Assembly: GCF_015555905.1 (NCBI RefSeq)
Contig: NZ_JADNLK010000021.1
Span: 1 to 47,676 of the forward strand
Length of the DNA stretch: 47,676 nt
Direction of reading: 5' to 3'
Source of the DNA: Clostridium sp. D43t1_170807_H7
GTDB lineage: Bacteria > Bacillota > Clostridia > Clostridiales > Clostridiaceae
Shown piece after piece: positions 34,470-43,987 of this stretch (its first letter is position 1; each line of letters begins with the position of its first letter). The notes under the pieces were generated by a model, which was not told the DNA's origin, searched no databases, and saw only the letters and a list, made by a program, of their open reading frames with translations. A program made the position numbers and the translations under genes.

Positions 34470-36149
34470 TTAGTTAAATATAACATTTCTATAAGTATTA
34501 ATATTTGCCCATTTATTCCAAAACTCATTTGTATTATTCATATTTATTTCTTTATATTCAACCAACAGACTTTTTAAAGAATTTTCATCACAAATATTTA
34601 ATTTGAATCCTCTTCCATTAACAACGGGTAAATTATTGAAATTATATTTATCCATGCTTTTAATATTAGTTATCACTTTATCTCTAATTTCAATTGCAAT
34701 CCAATCTCTAAGAATTAGTATATCAAAGTCTTTTGGATATTCAAAAGTTTCTCCTTTTATATCTATCACATCCCCAATTGTATATACTTTCTTGTTTTTC
34801 TTATTTTTATAAATTGATAAGCTTTCAGTATTGTAATAATATTCTTCAAAAATATCTCCTCGTGCATTTAGATTTTCAAATCTAAATGTCACATCTTTTT
34901 TACTATCATTATAATCGATATTTTCAATAACACCACAAGCAGAAGTCATATTTGTAACTCTATCAATTAATATTAATTCTCCTAGAGTTTTATTTGAAGA
35001 AAATTTATCTACTACTATTTTTTCAGAAAGAAAAATATCGCATAATGCAATTTCATTTTTCTTTAATATAGTTGTTTTTAAATGTTCGCCTGAATTTACA
35101 TCAATTTTATATTTTATATCTGTAATAATTGCAGGAATCATCTTTGTTCCTACTTTTATAAAATATTCTTCTCCTAGTTTTAAATTATTGTCATCCATCC
35201 ATAAAATAGTTGAATTTATAAATCTACTAGTTGTTATTTTTTTATTTTTAGTAAGTACACAACCTCTTGATACGTCTACCTCTTTATTTAATTGTATTGT
35301 GACTGGTTGTCCTTTTTGTGCTATATCTACTTTATTATCTGTTACATAAATACTTTTAACAATAGCTTTTTCATTACTTGGTAGAATAATAACTTCGTCA
35401 CCAACAGATATTTCTCCTTCTTCTATTTGACCTTGGAATCCTCGAAATTCATGATTTGGTCTGCAGACTCTTTGAATAGGAATATAAAATTCATTATTGC
35501 TTATAGTATCTGATATTTCAACATTTTCAAGATAAGTTAATATATCAGGTCCATCATACCAAGGAGTATTAAATGATTTTGTAGTTACATTATCACCTTC
35601 TGTAGCTGATATAGGTATTATTTTAATATTTTTTAATTTAAGTTCTTGCTGTAATTCTTTTATAGCTACTTCTATCTTTTCAAATTTATTCTTATCATAT
35701 TGAATTAAATCCATCTTATTTATAGCAAATATAAAATACTTAATTCCCATTAAAGAACAAATTCTTGCATGTCTTCTTGTTTGAACTAAAACACCTTGTT
35801 TAGCATCAACTAAAATTATTGCTAAGTCTGCAAAGGAAGCTCCAACTGCCATGTTTCTAGTATATTCCTCATGTCCTGGTGTATCAGCAACTATAAAACT
35901 ACGATTATCAGTAGTAAAATATCTGTAGGCAACATCAATAGTAATCCCTTGCTCACGTTCAGCCATAAGTCCATCTAATAGTAATGAATAATCTATTGCA
36001 CCTTCTCTACTTCCAACTTTACTATCTAGTTCTAATGCTTTTTCTTGGTCAGCATATAATAATTTTGCATCATATAATATATGACCGATAAGAGTTGACT
36101 TACCATCATCAACACTTCCACATGTTATAAATTTAAGTAATCCTTTCAT
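34470..36149 (-). CDS. cysN: Sulfate adenylyltransferase subunit 1 (GTPase)
   Basis: CysN is the GTPase subunit that drives APS formation by CysD. G motifs: GSVDDGKST (residues 11-19), DTPGHEEYTRN and NKMD. The start is taken at the ATG at 36149, which follows the cysD stop by 1 base; the frame reaches 36206 within cysD. At 559 residues it is longer than E. coli CysN (475). The extra C-terminal part from about residue 430 has no P-loop, so it is not a fused APS kinase (CysC). I do not recognise that region. It is the last gene of the operon. Confidence 0.93.
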   Translation of the reverse strand: MKGLLKFITCGSVDDGKSTLIGHILYDAKLLYADQEKALELDSKVGSREGAIDYSLLLDGLMAEREQGITIDVAYRYFTTDNRSFIVADTPGHEEYTRNMAVGASFADLAIILVDAKQGVLVQTRRHARICSLMGIKYFIFAINKMDLIQYDKNKFEKIEVAIKELQQELKLKNIKIIPISATEGDNVTTKSFNTPWYDGPDILTYLENVEISDTISNNEFYIPIQRVCRPNHEFRGFQGQIEEGEISVGDEVIILPSNEKAIVKSIYVTDNKVDIAQKGQPVTIQLNKEVDVSRGCVLTKNKKITTSRFINSTILWMDDNNLKLGEEYFIKVGTKMIPAIITDIKYKIDVNSGEHLKTTILKKNEIALCDIFLSEKIVVDKFSSNKTLGELILIDRVTNMTSACGVIENIDYNDSKKDVTFRFENLNARGDIFEEYYYNTESLSIYKNKKNKKVYTIGDVIDIKGETFEYPKDFDILILRDWIAIEIRDKVITNIKSMDKYNFNNLPVVNGRGFKLNICDENSLKSLLVEYKEINMNNTNEFWNKWANINTYRNVIFN

Positions 36150-36150
36150 A

Positions 36151-37050
36151 TTAAAAATACCCCTCTCTCTTTCTTCTTTCCATACTGCCAGCCGCTTCAT
36201 TATCAATTACACGACTTGATCTTTCAGAAGATACAGCACTTAAGGTTTCTTCAATTATTTCATCTAAATTTACTGCATCAGATTCAACTGCACCAGTTAA
36301 TGGATAACATCCTAAAGTCCTAAATCTAACCTTCTTATATTCAATCTTTTCACCTGGTAATAACTTCAATCTATCATCATCTACCATTATTAAGTTTCCA
36401 TCTCTATATACAACAGGTCTTACAGCAGAAAAATATAAAGGTACAATATCTATATTTTCACGTTTAATATATTGCCAAATATCTTTTTCCGTCCAATTTG
36501 ATAATGGAAAGACTCTCATACTTTCACCCTTATTGATTTTTGTATTATAAAGCTTCCACATTTCTGGCCTTTGATTTTTAGGATCCCAAGCTTGAGCCTG
36601 GTTACGGAAAGAGAGAATTCTTTCTTTTGCACGAGATTTTTCTTCATCACGACGTCCTCCACCAAAAGCTGCCGTGAAGCCATATTTATTTAATGCTTGT
36701 TTTAAAGCTTGTGTTTTCATAATATCAGTATAGGCAGAGCCATGATCAAATGGATTAATTCCTTGTTTTACTCCTTCTTCATTAGTATAAACAATCATAT
36801 TAATTCCCAGCTCTTTTGCCTTTTTATCACGGAACTCAATCATCTCCTTAAATTTCCATGTAGTATCTATATGCATAAAATCAAATGGAGGCTTTTCAGG
36901 ATAAAAAGCCTTCATTGCAAGGTGTAACATAACAGAACTATCTTTTCCTATAGAGTATAGCATAACAGGCTTTTCACACTCTGCAGCTACCTCTCGAATT
37001 ATATATATAGCTTCCGCTTCTAATTTAGCTAAATGTGATAATTCACTCAT
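36151..37050 (-). CDS. cysD: Sulfate adenylyltransferase subunit 2
   Basis: CysD makes APS from sulfate and ATP. The 299-residue protein has the PP-loop [10 protein letters not shown] near residue 33, [16 protein letters not shown], and the C-terminal RSSRVID...ERRKREGYF ending typical of CysD. It is 20 bases downstream of aprB and 1 base from cysN. The SD is GAGGAGG. Confidence 0.96.
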   Translation of the reverse strand: MSELSHLAKLEAEAIYIIREVAAECEKPVMLYSIGKDSSVMLHLAMKAFYPEKPPFDFMHIDTTWKFKEMIEFRDKKAKELGINMIVYTNEEGVKQGINPFDHGSAYTDIMKTQALKQALNKYGFTAAFGGGRRDEEKSRAKERILSFRNQAQAWDPKNQRPEMWKLYNTKINKGESMRVFPLSNWTEKDIWQYIKRENIDIVPLYFSAVRPVVYRDGNLIMVDDDRLKLLPGEKIEYKKVRFRTLGCYPLTGAVESDAVNLDEIIEETLSAVSSERSSRVIDNEAAGSMERRKREGYF

Positions 37051-37069
37051 ACTATTAACCTCCTCATTG

Positions 37070-37384
37070 TTAGTACTTATTAGAATCCTTAGGATTTATA
37101 TCTATATAGTGTTTATTTCCATTTGTTTCTTCTATAGTCCATCTAAGAATCCCATCATTATTTTTTACAGTCATCAGGCTTCCTCTTCCACCAATATCTG
37201 CTCCTAGATATAAAGCAATTGCAGAAGTACCACATTCCTTAATACAAGAACAGCATCCCCAGCAATCCGTTGGATATTTAATAAAAGCTTTAAGATCATC
37301 TCCTATTTTTATTAGATTTCCTGGACAAGCAAGTGTACATTTTTTACAGCTAACACATTTTTCTTTATTAATTGCAATGCTCAT
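37070..37384 (-). CDS. aprB: Adenylylsulfate reductase subunit beta (ferredoxin-like)
   Basis: The 104-residue protein has two [4Fe-4S] motifs: [12 protein letters not shown] and [12 protein letters not shown]. It delivers electrons to the FAD of AprA. The ATG at 37384 with GAGGTGATAG upstream is preferred to a GTG at 37393. It overlaps the end of aprA by 17 bases in another frame. It is shorter than the beta subunit of sulfate reducers (about 150), lacking most of the C-terminal tail, as expected for the assimilatory clostridial type. Confidence 0.9.
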   Translation of the reverse strand: MSIAINKEKCVSCKKCTLACPGNLIKIGDDLKAFIKYPTDCWGCCSCIKECGTSAIALYLGADIGGRGSLMTVKNNDGILRWTIEETNGNKHYIDINPKDSNKY

Positions 37385-39067
37385 ATCTATCACCTCTATT
37401 TACTAAATCTCTAAAAATAATGGTAAGTTTTCCATCAACAATCTTTGAGTTAACATATTTAAGATAATCATCATTTTTTTCTGGATAATCTAAATTTTCT
37501 GCAAAGCTATGCCATCTTGTTTCCTTTCGTGCTTGCAAATGTGCTATTAAAGATTTACAAATAATTAATCTATCTTTTAATTCATAAACAAACATTAATT
37601 CATGCATATCATTAGCTTTCAATTTATTACTTAATTCAATTATTTGATCAATTTTTTCATCAGCTAGTGCTAATTGCTTTTCATTATATTGATAATTACT
37701 TCCTATTCCTCCTGCATAAGCATCCATAACTTTTTGCATTGCTTCTTCTAGTTCTTCTATTGAAAATAAAGTATTATCAAAATTTAGTATGTCCTCAACC
37801 TCTTTTTTCTTTTTATTAACTAAAGAATAATATTCTTCATCACTTAGATCTAATCTATTTTCTTCTATATTAATAGTATTTATTGCATTTAAAGCTGCAA
37901 TTTCACCTTCTACTAAAGCTCCAGTTACATATTTTTGTGGACATCCACCTGCAACATCTCCAGCTGCATAAAGTCCCTTAATCGTTGTTTCTCTATTTGT
38001 ATCTATCCAATATCCACTAGCAGTATGTCCACCTACTATATATGGCTCTGTTCCTTCGATTTCAACATTTTGCTCACTAGGATTTTTTCCACTTTCAATC
38101 CACTTAAGTGTTTGACTTGGTGCCATATTTAAATATGCTTTTTTAACTCTTCATCTTGTGATGAAGTAATACCTTCAGTTCTAAGATAACAAGGTCCTCT
38201 ACCATCAATTTTTTCCTTTACAGTTCCATAAAGTCTTTGAGAAGTAGTAAGTCCATATTTATCTTCATATATTTCATTTTTCGAATTTACTTGTTTTGCA
38301 CCAACACCTTGTGCAATAGTACCAGTTGGAGCTATAGTATCTTTACATCTTAAAGCTATGAATCTCATTTCAAGAGTAGTCATTTCAGCACCAGCTCTTA
38401 TACCCATAGCATAACCGGCACCAGTATTAAAAGGTGGATACCACATTTTATGTCTAGAGAATCCTGGATTATTAGGCTTGTATAAACCAGCTGCACCACC
38501 AGTAGTGCAAATTACTTTTTTTGCTTTGATATGATAAAATAATTCTTCTTCAACATTTGTTGCAAAAGCACCAAAAACAACATTATCCTTAACTATATAA
38601 TCAATAACATTTACTTTATTTAATATAGAAACATTTTTTTGATTAGCAACTGCCCTTGCTAGAAGTGGCTTAATATTTTCACCATTTATCTTTATATTTC
38701 TATTTCCTCTTGCTACATACTCATTATTATCATCCTTTAATATTACAAGACCTAAGTCTTCTAATTTTTTAGTAACTTTATTTAAACCTTCACTCATTGT
38801 TAAAAGCAAATCTTCTCTTACAATATTATCAGCATCTTTTTTTGCATAATCTACATAGTCTTCAGGAGTTCTTCCTTTTACAATATAAGCATTTATTGCA
38901 TTTACTCCTGCTGCTAAACAGCCACTTCTTTTTATATTAGCTTTTTCAACCACTAATACAGAAAGATCAGAGTTTTCTGCTATAGTTAGGGCGGCATAAC
39001 ATCCAGCCGTCCCACCTCCAACTATTAATATATCTGTTTCTATCTTTTGGGCCTTTAATTTCTTCAT
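37368..39067 (-). pseudogene. aprA: Adenylylsulfate reductase subunit alpha, frameshifted
   Basis: AprA is the FAD subunit that reduces APS to sulfite and AMP. The first part (39067-38129, 312 aa) has the FAD motif DILIVGGGTAGCYAA; the second (from the ATG at 38126, 252 aa) carries LYAAGDVAGG and the C-terminal helical domain. Frames differ by -1. Before that ATG the second frame reads KKAYLN, which joins DEEL of the first part to MAPSQTLKW. The break lies in a run of six A followed by G (38144-38138). Restoring one A, or a -1 ribosomal slip on A AAA AAG, gives one protein of about 566 aa. So it is either a recent pseudogene, a sequencing error in a homopolymer, or a recoded gene. Confidence 0.88.
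38138..38144 (-). other. A AAA AAG slippery heptamer at the aprA frame break
   Basis: Zero-frame codons are TTA AAA AAG CAT ATT TAA. A -1 slip at AAA AAG continues GCA TAT TTA AAT ATG into the second half of aprA. The stop is 3 codons past the slip site. A weak palindrome CATATTTAAATATG follows at once, and there is no clear upstream Shine-Dalgarno stimulator. Confidence 0.6.
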
Positions 39068-39109
39068 AATTTTATCCGCTCCTTTAAAGCTATAAATAAA
39101 GTTTTACTA

Positions 39110-40171
39110 TTAAATAAATACAGAGTTCTTATCATTCATTGATGAATTTTCAACTATATATGATTTATCTTTATGAAATACATATAATCTATAAATAAGA
39201 ACTCTTACTTTTTCACCAACATAAACAGCTTTATCTTCAGTACCTCTTGTTGTAGTTAAAATAATACCTTTTACATTAACCTTAATTTCTATATAGTTGC
39301 CTCTAAAAGATACATTTTCTATAATACCTTCCTCAGAAGCTATAATATATTGAGTTTCTTCATCTAATTTTGACACCTTGATAAATTCTGGTCTAATAAT
39401 TACTTTATCTACATTGTCTATTTCCTCAAACCCTTTAAGTTTATTATAATAATCAATAACAGTTGAATGACCGATAAATTCTGCTACGAAAGGTGTCAAT
39501 GGATTTTTATAGATTTCTAATGCAGAACCTTTTTGTTCTACTCTGCCAGCATTAGTAATTATTATTTCATCTGCTACTTCTATTGCTTCATCTTGATCGT
39601 GAGTAACGAAAATACTTGTAACTCCGACTTTAGTAATCATATCCTTAAGCCAATTTCTTAGTTCTTCTCTAACTTTAGCATCAATAGCAGCAAAAGGTTC
39701 ATCTAACAATAAAAGATTTGGCTTTGGAGCTAATGCTCTTGCAAAAGCAACTCTTTGCCTTTGACCTCCAGATAATTCACTTGGATATCTTTTTTCTAAT
39801 CCTTCTAATCCTATTAATTTAATTAAATCTATAACTCTTTCTTTAATCTCACTTTTATTCTTTTTTTGTACTTCAAGACCAAAAGCAATATTATCAAATA
39901 CAGTCATATATTTAAATAAAGCATAGCTTTGAAAAACAAAGCCAATTCCTCTCTTATTAGCAGGAATATCATTTACACAAACACCATCTATAAATATTTC
40001 ACCACTATCTGGTTGTTCAAGACCTGCTATCATCCTTAATATAGTTGTTTTACCACTACCACTTGGTCCTAATAATCCAATTAACTTACCTTTTTCTATT
40101 CCAAAGCTTATATTATTAGAAGCTTTATAATTACCAAAGTTCTTATTAATATTCTTTAATTCTACATACAC
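39110..40171 (-). CDS. cysA: Sulfate ABC transporter ATP-binding protein
   Basis: The ATPase of the sulfate importer, 353 residues: Walker A GPSGSGKTT (about residues 34-42), signature LSGGQRQR, Walker B LLLLDEP, and a C-terminal TOBE-like regulatory domain from about residue 235. The start is GTG at 40171, sharing its G with the TAG stop of the cysW remnant (TAGTG), so coupling to cysW translation may have been disturbed by the cysW lesion. aprA starts 42 bases downstream. Confidence 0.94.
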   Translation of the reverse strand: MYVELKNINKNFGNYKASNNISFGIEKGKLIGLLGPSGSGKTTILRMIAGLEQPDSGEIFIDGVCVNDIPANKRGIGFVFQSYALFKYMTVFDNIAFGLEVQKKNKSEIKERVIDLIKLIGLEGLEKRYPSELSGGQRQRVAFARALAPKPNLLLLDEPFAAIDAKVREELRNWLKDMITKVGVTSIFVTHDQDEAIEVADEIIITNAGRVEQKGSALEIYKNPLTPFVAEFIGHSTVIDYYNKLKGFEEIDNVDKVIIRPEFIKVSKLDEETQYIIASEEGIIENVSFRGNYIEIKVNVKGIILTTTRGTEDKAVYVGEKVRVLIYRLYVFHKDKSYIVENSSMNDKNSVFI

Positions 40172-40751
40172 TACATTTCACTATCCCTTTTTCCTTTATA
40201 TTCAACAATATTTCTTATTATTAATATAATTATTGCTAAAATTACTAATATTGAAGATACTGCAAAAGCATCAACAAGTTTAAACTCGTTGTACAATATT
40301 TCCACATGTAAAGGTAATGTATTAGTTTTACCTCTTAAATGTCCAGAGACAACATGAACTCATAAGCCCAACCAATTCTTCCAAAAGCCAAAACAAATAT
40401 AAGTCCTCCTATTACAGGAGATATTGCAAAAGGTATATCTATTAAAGTTGTTAATAGATTCTTTCCCTTAAAATTGAACTTTGTTATTGTCCATGCTGCA
40501 AAAACTCCAAATATAGTATTTATAAATACAGAAACTATAGTTGCTAACAAAGTAAGTTGTAAAGCTTTTATAGTATATTCATCTAATACTGCCTTTTTAT
40601 AAGCTTCAAATCCATTTTTAAAACAGTAAGAAATAACTACAAAAATAGGAACTATAAGCATAACAAAAATAAATATAATACTAATTGTTAATAAAACAGT
40701 TTTAGTAATATTAGTAGTTTTATTATTCCTTTTTAAAGTTAAATTTGCCAT
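40171..40751 (-). pseudogene. cysW: Sulfate permease subunit CysW, internally deleted
   Basis: The intact reading frame begins MANLTLKRNN and matches CysW for about 132 residues, up to FGRIGWAYEF, then stops at 40335. In another frame, from 40353, the sequence VVSGHLRGKTNTLPLHVEIL continues to the proper end with the last membrane helix, stopping at 40171. CysW proteins have about 85-90 residues between those two points, including the EAA loop (EEAA-LGA) that docks on CysA. These are missing and the frame is shifted, so the product cannot be functional. Confidence 0.9.
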
Positions 40752-40763
40752 ATAGTTACCTCC

Positions 40764-41603
40764 TTAATTGAAAGCTCTTTTACTTACATATGATTGTATT
40801 ATATTGATTAAAAGCAATATTATAAATGAAATTACTAACATGACAATTGCTATTGAAGTTGCATCAGTATATTTATATTGCTCTAGTTTAGTCATAATAA
40901 TTAAAGGTACAACTTGAGTTTTAAAGGGTATATTACCTGCAATAAAAATGACACTTCCATATTCCCCTATCCCCCTTGCTAATGCTAAGCCAAAACCTGT
41001 AAGTATAGCTGGAAAGATTTCAGGTAAAATAACACGGAAGAATGTTTTACTTCTAGTAGCACCTAGCATAGTTGCTGCTTCTTCATATTGTTTATCCATT
41101 TTTTCTAAAACAGGTTGTATACATTTTACAACAAAAGGAATACCTATAAATATCATTGCAATAATTATACCTATTTGTGTATATGCAATTTTAATATTAA
41201 ATTTATGAAAGATACTTCCTATCCATCCTTTATCTGAATATAAAGAAGTTAATGATATACCTGCTACTGCGGTAGGTAAAGCAAAAGGTAACTCTATTAA
41301 TCCATCTAATATCCTTTTCCCGAAAAATTCATATTTCACTAAAACCCAAGCTAGTATAACTCCAAAAATTGAATTAATTAGTGCAGCAATTACAGCTGAA
41401 GATAAACTTACTTTATAAGCTGAAAGAACCTCTTTGGTAGTTACAATTTGAATAAATTCTTTAAATGTTATTCCTGATAAAGAAATTATTAATGATGCCA
41501 TAGGAATTAAAACAATTATACTTAGTAGTGTTAATGTTATTCCTAGTGATACTCCAAATCCGGGAATTATTCTTTTTTTATTTTTTGCTCCCTTCTTATT
41601 CAT
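40764..41603 (-). CDS. cysT: Sulfate permease subunit CysT
   Basis: The 279-residue inner membrane permease has six hydrophobic helices and the CysT EAA loop YEEAATMLGATRSKTFFRVILPEIFPAI (shown in part here: EEAATMLGAT). GEYGSVIFIAGN is typical for the CysT family. It should pair with CysW, which is broken in this genome. It is 12 bases upstream of cysW and 40 bases from sbp. Confidence 0.93.
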   Translation of the reverse strand: MNKKGAKNKKRIIPGFGVSLGITLTLLSIIVLIPMASLIISLSGITFKEFIQIVTTKEVLSAYKVSLSSAVIAALINSIFGVILAWVLVKYEFFGKRILDGLIELPFALPTAVAGISLTSLYSDKGWIGSIFHKFNIKIAYTQIGIIIAMIFIGIPFVVKCIQPVLEKMDKQYEEAATMLGATRSKTFFRVILPEIFPAILTGFGLALARGIGEYGSVIFIAGNIPFKTQVVPLIIMTKLEQYKYTDATSIAIVMLVISFIILLLINIIQSYVSKRAFN

Positions 41604-41643
41604 AAAATATAACCCCTTCTTATTTATTGCTTATTACTAGCAC

Positions 41644-42663
41644 TTATTTATATATTTGATCAAAAATTGCTCCATCTACAAAGAACTTTTCAGTAGCTTT
41701 TTCCCATCCTCCAAGATCATCAATAGTTACTAAATTAATATTTAAATCAAATACATCTGAATATTCTTGTAAAATTTCATTATTTGAAGGTCTATAATAA
41801 TTATCTGCTGCTATTCTTTGAGCTACATCTGAGTATAAATATTGAAGATATTCCTTAGCAACATCTTCTGTTCCTCTACTTTCTGTAATTTTATCAACTA
41901 CAGCTACAGATGGTTCTGCTAATACACTTATACTAGGTGTTATTATTTCAAATTCATCTGGATGTTCTTCAACTGAGAGATAAGCTTCATTTTCCCATGC
42001 TATTAATACATCACCTTGTCCATTTTCAACAAAGGTAGTTGTAGCAGCTCTAGCACCTGAATCAAGTACAATAACATTTTTATATAATGAGCCTACAAAA
42101 TCTTTTATATTTGATTCATCACCTTCAAATTTTTTATTTGCATATTCCCAGGCAGCAATAAAGTTCCAACGAGCTCCACCTGAAGTTTTTGGATTTGGAG
42201 TAATAACTTCAACTCCTGGTTTAACTAAATCATCCCAATCTTTAATATCTTTTTCATTTCCTTTTCTTACAAGAAAAACAATAGTTGATGTATATGATGC
42301 ACTATTATTATCAAACTCATCAATCCATCCTTCATCTATTAATCCTGAATCTTCAATAGCTGTAATATCTTGAGCTAATGCAAGTGTTACAACATCAGCA
42401 TCATTACCTTCAATTACTGAACGGGCTTGACTCCCAGAGCCACCATGTGATTGAACAATAGTAACGTCTTGACCTGACTTTTCCTTCCAATAATTTTGAA
42501 ACTCTTTATTATAAGATTCGTATAATTCTCGGGTTGGATCATAGGATACATTTATTAATTCTATTGAATTTTCATCTACACTTGTTTCTTTACCACATCC
42601 AACAAATAGTCCTATGGCTAAAATTAATGTTGAAGCTAATACTATTATTTTTTTACCTTTCAT
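41644..42663 (-). CDS. sbp: Sulfate-binding lipoprotein
   Basis: The 339-residue solute-binding protein has a lipoprotein signal ending LFVGC (Cys23) and the family features SYDPTRELYESYN, QSHGGSGSQ and TPNPKTSGGARWNF, which bind sulfate or thiosulfate. It is tethered outside the membrane and feeds CysT-CysW-CysA. It is the first gene of the operon, with a strong promoter at 42760-42788 and a leader that can fold. Confidence 0.95.
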   Translation of the reverse strand: MKGKKIIVLASTLILAIGLFVGCGKETSVDENSIELINVSYDPTRELYESYNKEFQNYWKEKSGQDVTIVQSHGGSGSQARSVIEGNDADVVTLALAQDITAIEDSGLIDEGWIDEFDNNSASYTSTIVFLVRKGNEKDIKDWDDLVKPGVEVITPNPKTSGGARWNFIAAWEYANKKFEGDESNIKDFVGSLYKNVIVLDSGARAATTTFVENGQGDVLIAWENEAYLSVEEHPDEFEIITPSISVLAEPSVAVVDKITESRGTEDVAKEYLQYLYSDVAQRIAADNYYRPSNNEILQEYSDVFDLNINLVTIDDLGGWEKATEKFFVDGAIFDQIYK

Positions 42664-42688
42664 ATCTTTCTCCTTTATGAATATTATT

Positions 42689-42755
42689 TTAATTCATAGT
42701 TCTTTTTTGATTTGCAAATATACCTCGCTTTTCCTATAGGATTACTATGAATTAA
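42689..42755 (-). promoter_or_regulatory. Structured leader of the sulfate operon
   Basis: A 12-bp perfect inverted repeat, TTAATTCATAGT (42689-42700) and ACTATGAATTAA (42744-42755), flanks 43 bases that contain two further palindromes, TCCTATAGGA (42732-42741) and ATTTGCAAAT (near 42710). Transcription should begin within the outer arm, so the RNA 5' end would be in the stem and the 3' arm would end before the ribosome binding site. Confidence 0.55.
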
Positions 42756-42759
42756 CAAA

Positions 42760-42788
42760 AGTATACTTCCATATTATTCCATTGTCAA
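42760..42788 (-). promoter_or_regulatory. Sulfate operon promoter
   Basis: TTGACA (42788-42783), 17 bases, TATACT (42765-42760) on the minus strand: a near-consensus SigA promoter. Confidence 0.8.
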
Positions 42789-42847
42789 TATTTTTTTTAT
42801 AATTTTAGTTGAAATATTGATTTATGTTATAATAATGTGTAAAAAAG

Positions 42848-42886
42848 TAGTGGCTAAAAATGATTTATAATCATTTTTAGCCACTA
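42848..42886. terminator. Terminator of the FMN dehydrogenase gene
   Basis: A perfect stem of about 17 bp (AGTGGCTAAAAATGATT with AATCATTTTTAGCCACT) and a 4-5 nt loop; on the minus strand it is followed by CTTTTTT. It isolates the sulfate operon from the gene upstream. Confidence 0.9.
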
Positions 42887-42923
42887 TTTTAATTGCTTTT
42901 GTTTTTATAATATAAATAACTTT

Positions 42924-43940
42924 CTATTTTCTAATCATCTCTCTAGAAATTTCACTAATTGAATATGCACCACACATAGTCATAGTATCTTCAAGTTCAG
43001 ATGCTAATTTATTAATATATAGTTTTATACCTTCTTCTTCACCACCATAAAGTGCAGTAACAAAAGTTCTGCAAATAAGAACACCATCTGCACCTAATGC
43101 TAAAGCTTTAAATATATCTACACCAGATCTTATACCACCATCAACAAAGATCTTCATGGAGCCTCCAACTGCATCAACAATATCAGCAAGAACTTCGGCC
43201 GTGGATGGACATTGATCTAATACTCTTCCACCATGATTAGAAACTACTATTGCATCTGCTCCAGCTTTCTTAGCCTTTAAAGCTCCCTTTACTGTCATAA
43301 TGCCTTTAACTATAAATGGAAGATTTGAAAGTTTAATGATTTCTTTAAGTTCTTCTACTGATTTTGCACCAGCTGGTGGATTCATATTCTTTAAAAATGG
43401 AAGGCCTGCAGCATCAATATCCATTGCAACTGCAATTGCACCACTATCTTTAACTAATTGTATTTTTTCTTTAATAGTGTCAATATTCCATGGCTTAATA
43501 GTTGGAACTCCTAATCCACCAACAGCTTTTATTGCAGTAGTAGCTGATTTCATAACTTCTGGATTTGTTCCATCTCCTGTAAAAGCTAGTATACCAGAAT
43601 TAGCACATGCTGATACTAAGATATTATTATATGACATATCATTATATTTATCACCGTAATGCAAATTAACTGCTCCTACTGGACCTGCAAAGAAAGGATA
43701 TTTAAATTTTTTACCAAATAAGTCTATACTTGTGTCTATAGGTTTGTTTTCAGTTAATGTATCCATATTGATACGTATTTCTTTCCATTTATCATAATTA
43801 CGAATCGCTGTATCACCAACACCTTTAGCTCCTGGACCAGGAATTTGATTTCTACAGACTTTTCCGTTACACTCTACACAGGCCTTACAATAATCGCCAA
43901 TATAATTTTTAGCGTTTTCTAAAACTTTATTATAATTCAT
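42924..43940 (-). CDS. FMN-dependent alpha-hydroxy-acid dehydrogenase family protein
   Basis: The 338-residue TIM-barrel protein is of the L-lactate dehydrogenase/glycolate oxidase type: catalytic His in SNHGGRVLD, phosphate loop DGGIRSGVDIFKAL and GADGVLICR. It lacks the long first 60 residues of lactate oxidases and instead has four Cys (C18, C21, C24, C29) followed by PGPGAKGVGDTAIRNY. This could hold a small metal cluster. Substrate unknown. It has an AGGAGGT site and stands alone between terminators. Confidence 0.85.
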   Translation of the reverse strand: MNYNKVLENAKNYIGDYCKACVECNGKVCRNQIPGPGAKGVGDTAIRNYDKWKEIRINMDTLTENKPIDTSIDLFGKKFKYPFFAGPVGAVNLHYGDKYNDMSYNNILVSACANSGILAFTGDGTNPEVMKSATTAIKAVGGLGVPTIKPWNIDTIKEKIQLVKDSGAIAVAMDIDAAGLPFLKNMNPPAGAKSVEELKEIIKLSNLPFIVKGIMTVKGALKAKKAGADAIVVSNHGGRVLDQCPSTAEVLADIVDAVGGSMKIFVDGGIRSGVDIFKALALGADGVLICRTFVTALYGGEEEGIKLYINKLASELEDTMTMCGAYSISEISREMIRK

Positions 43941-43987
43941 AATTTAACATTACCTCCTAGATTTTTAATTTATATATATTTTAAAAT

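Noticed and set aside
34470..34900. APS kinase (CysC) domain at the end of CysN
   Set aside because: No Walker A motif or APS kinase signature is present in the extension.
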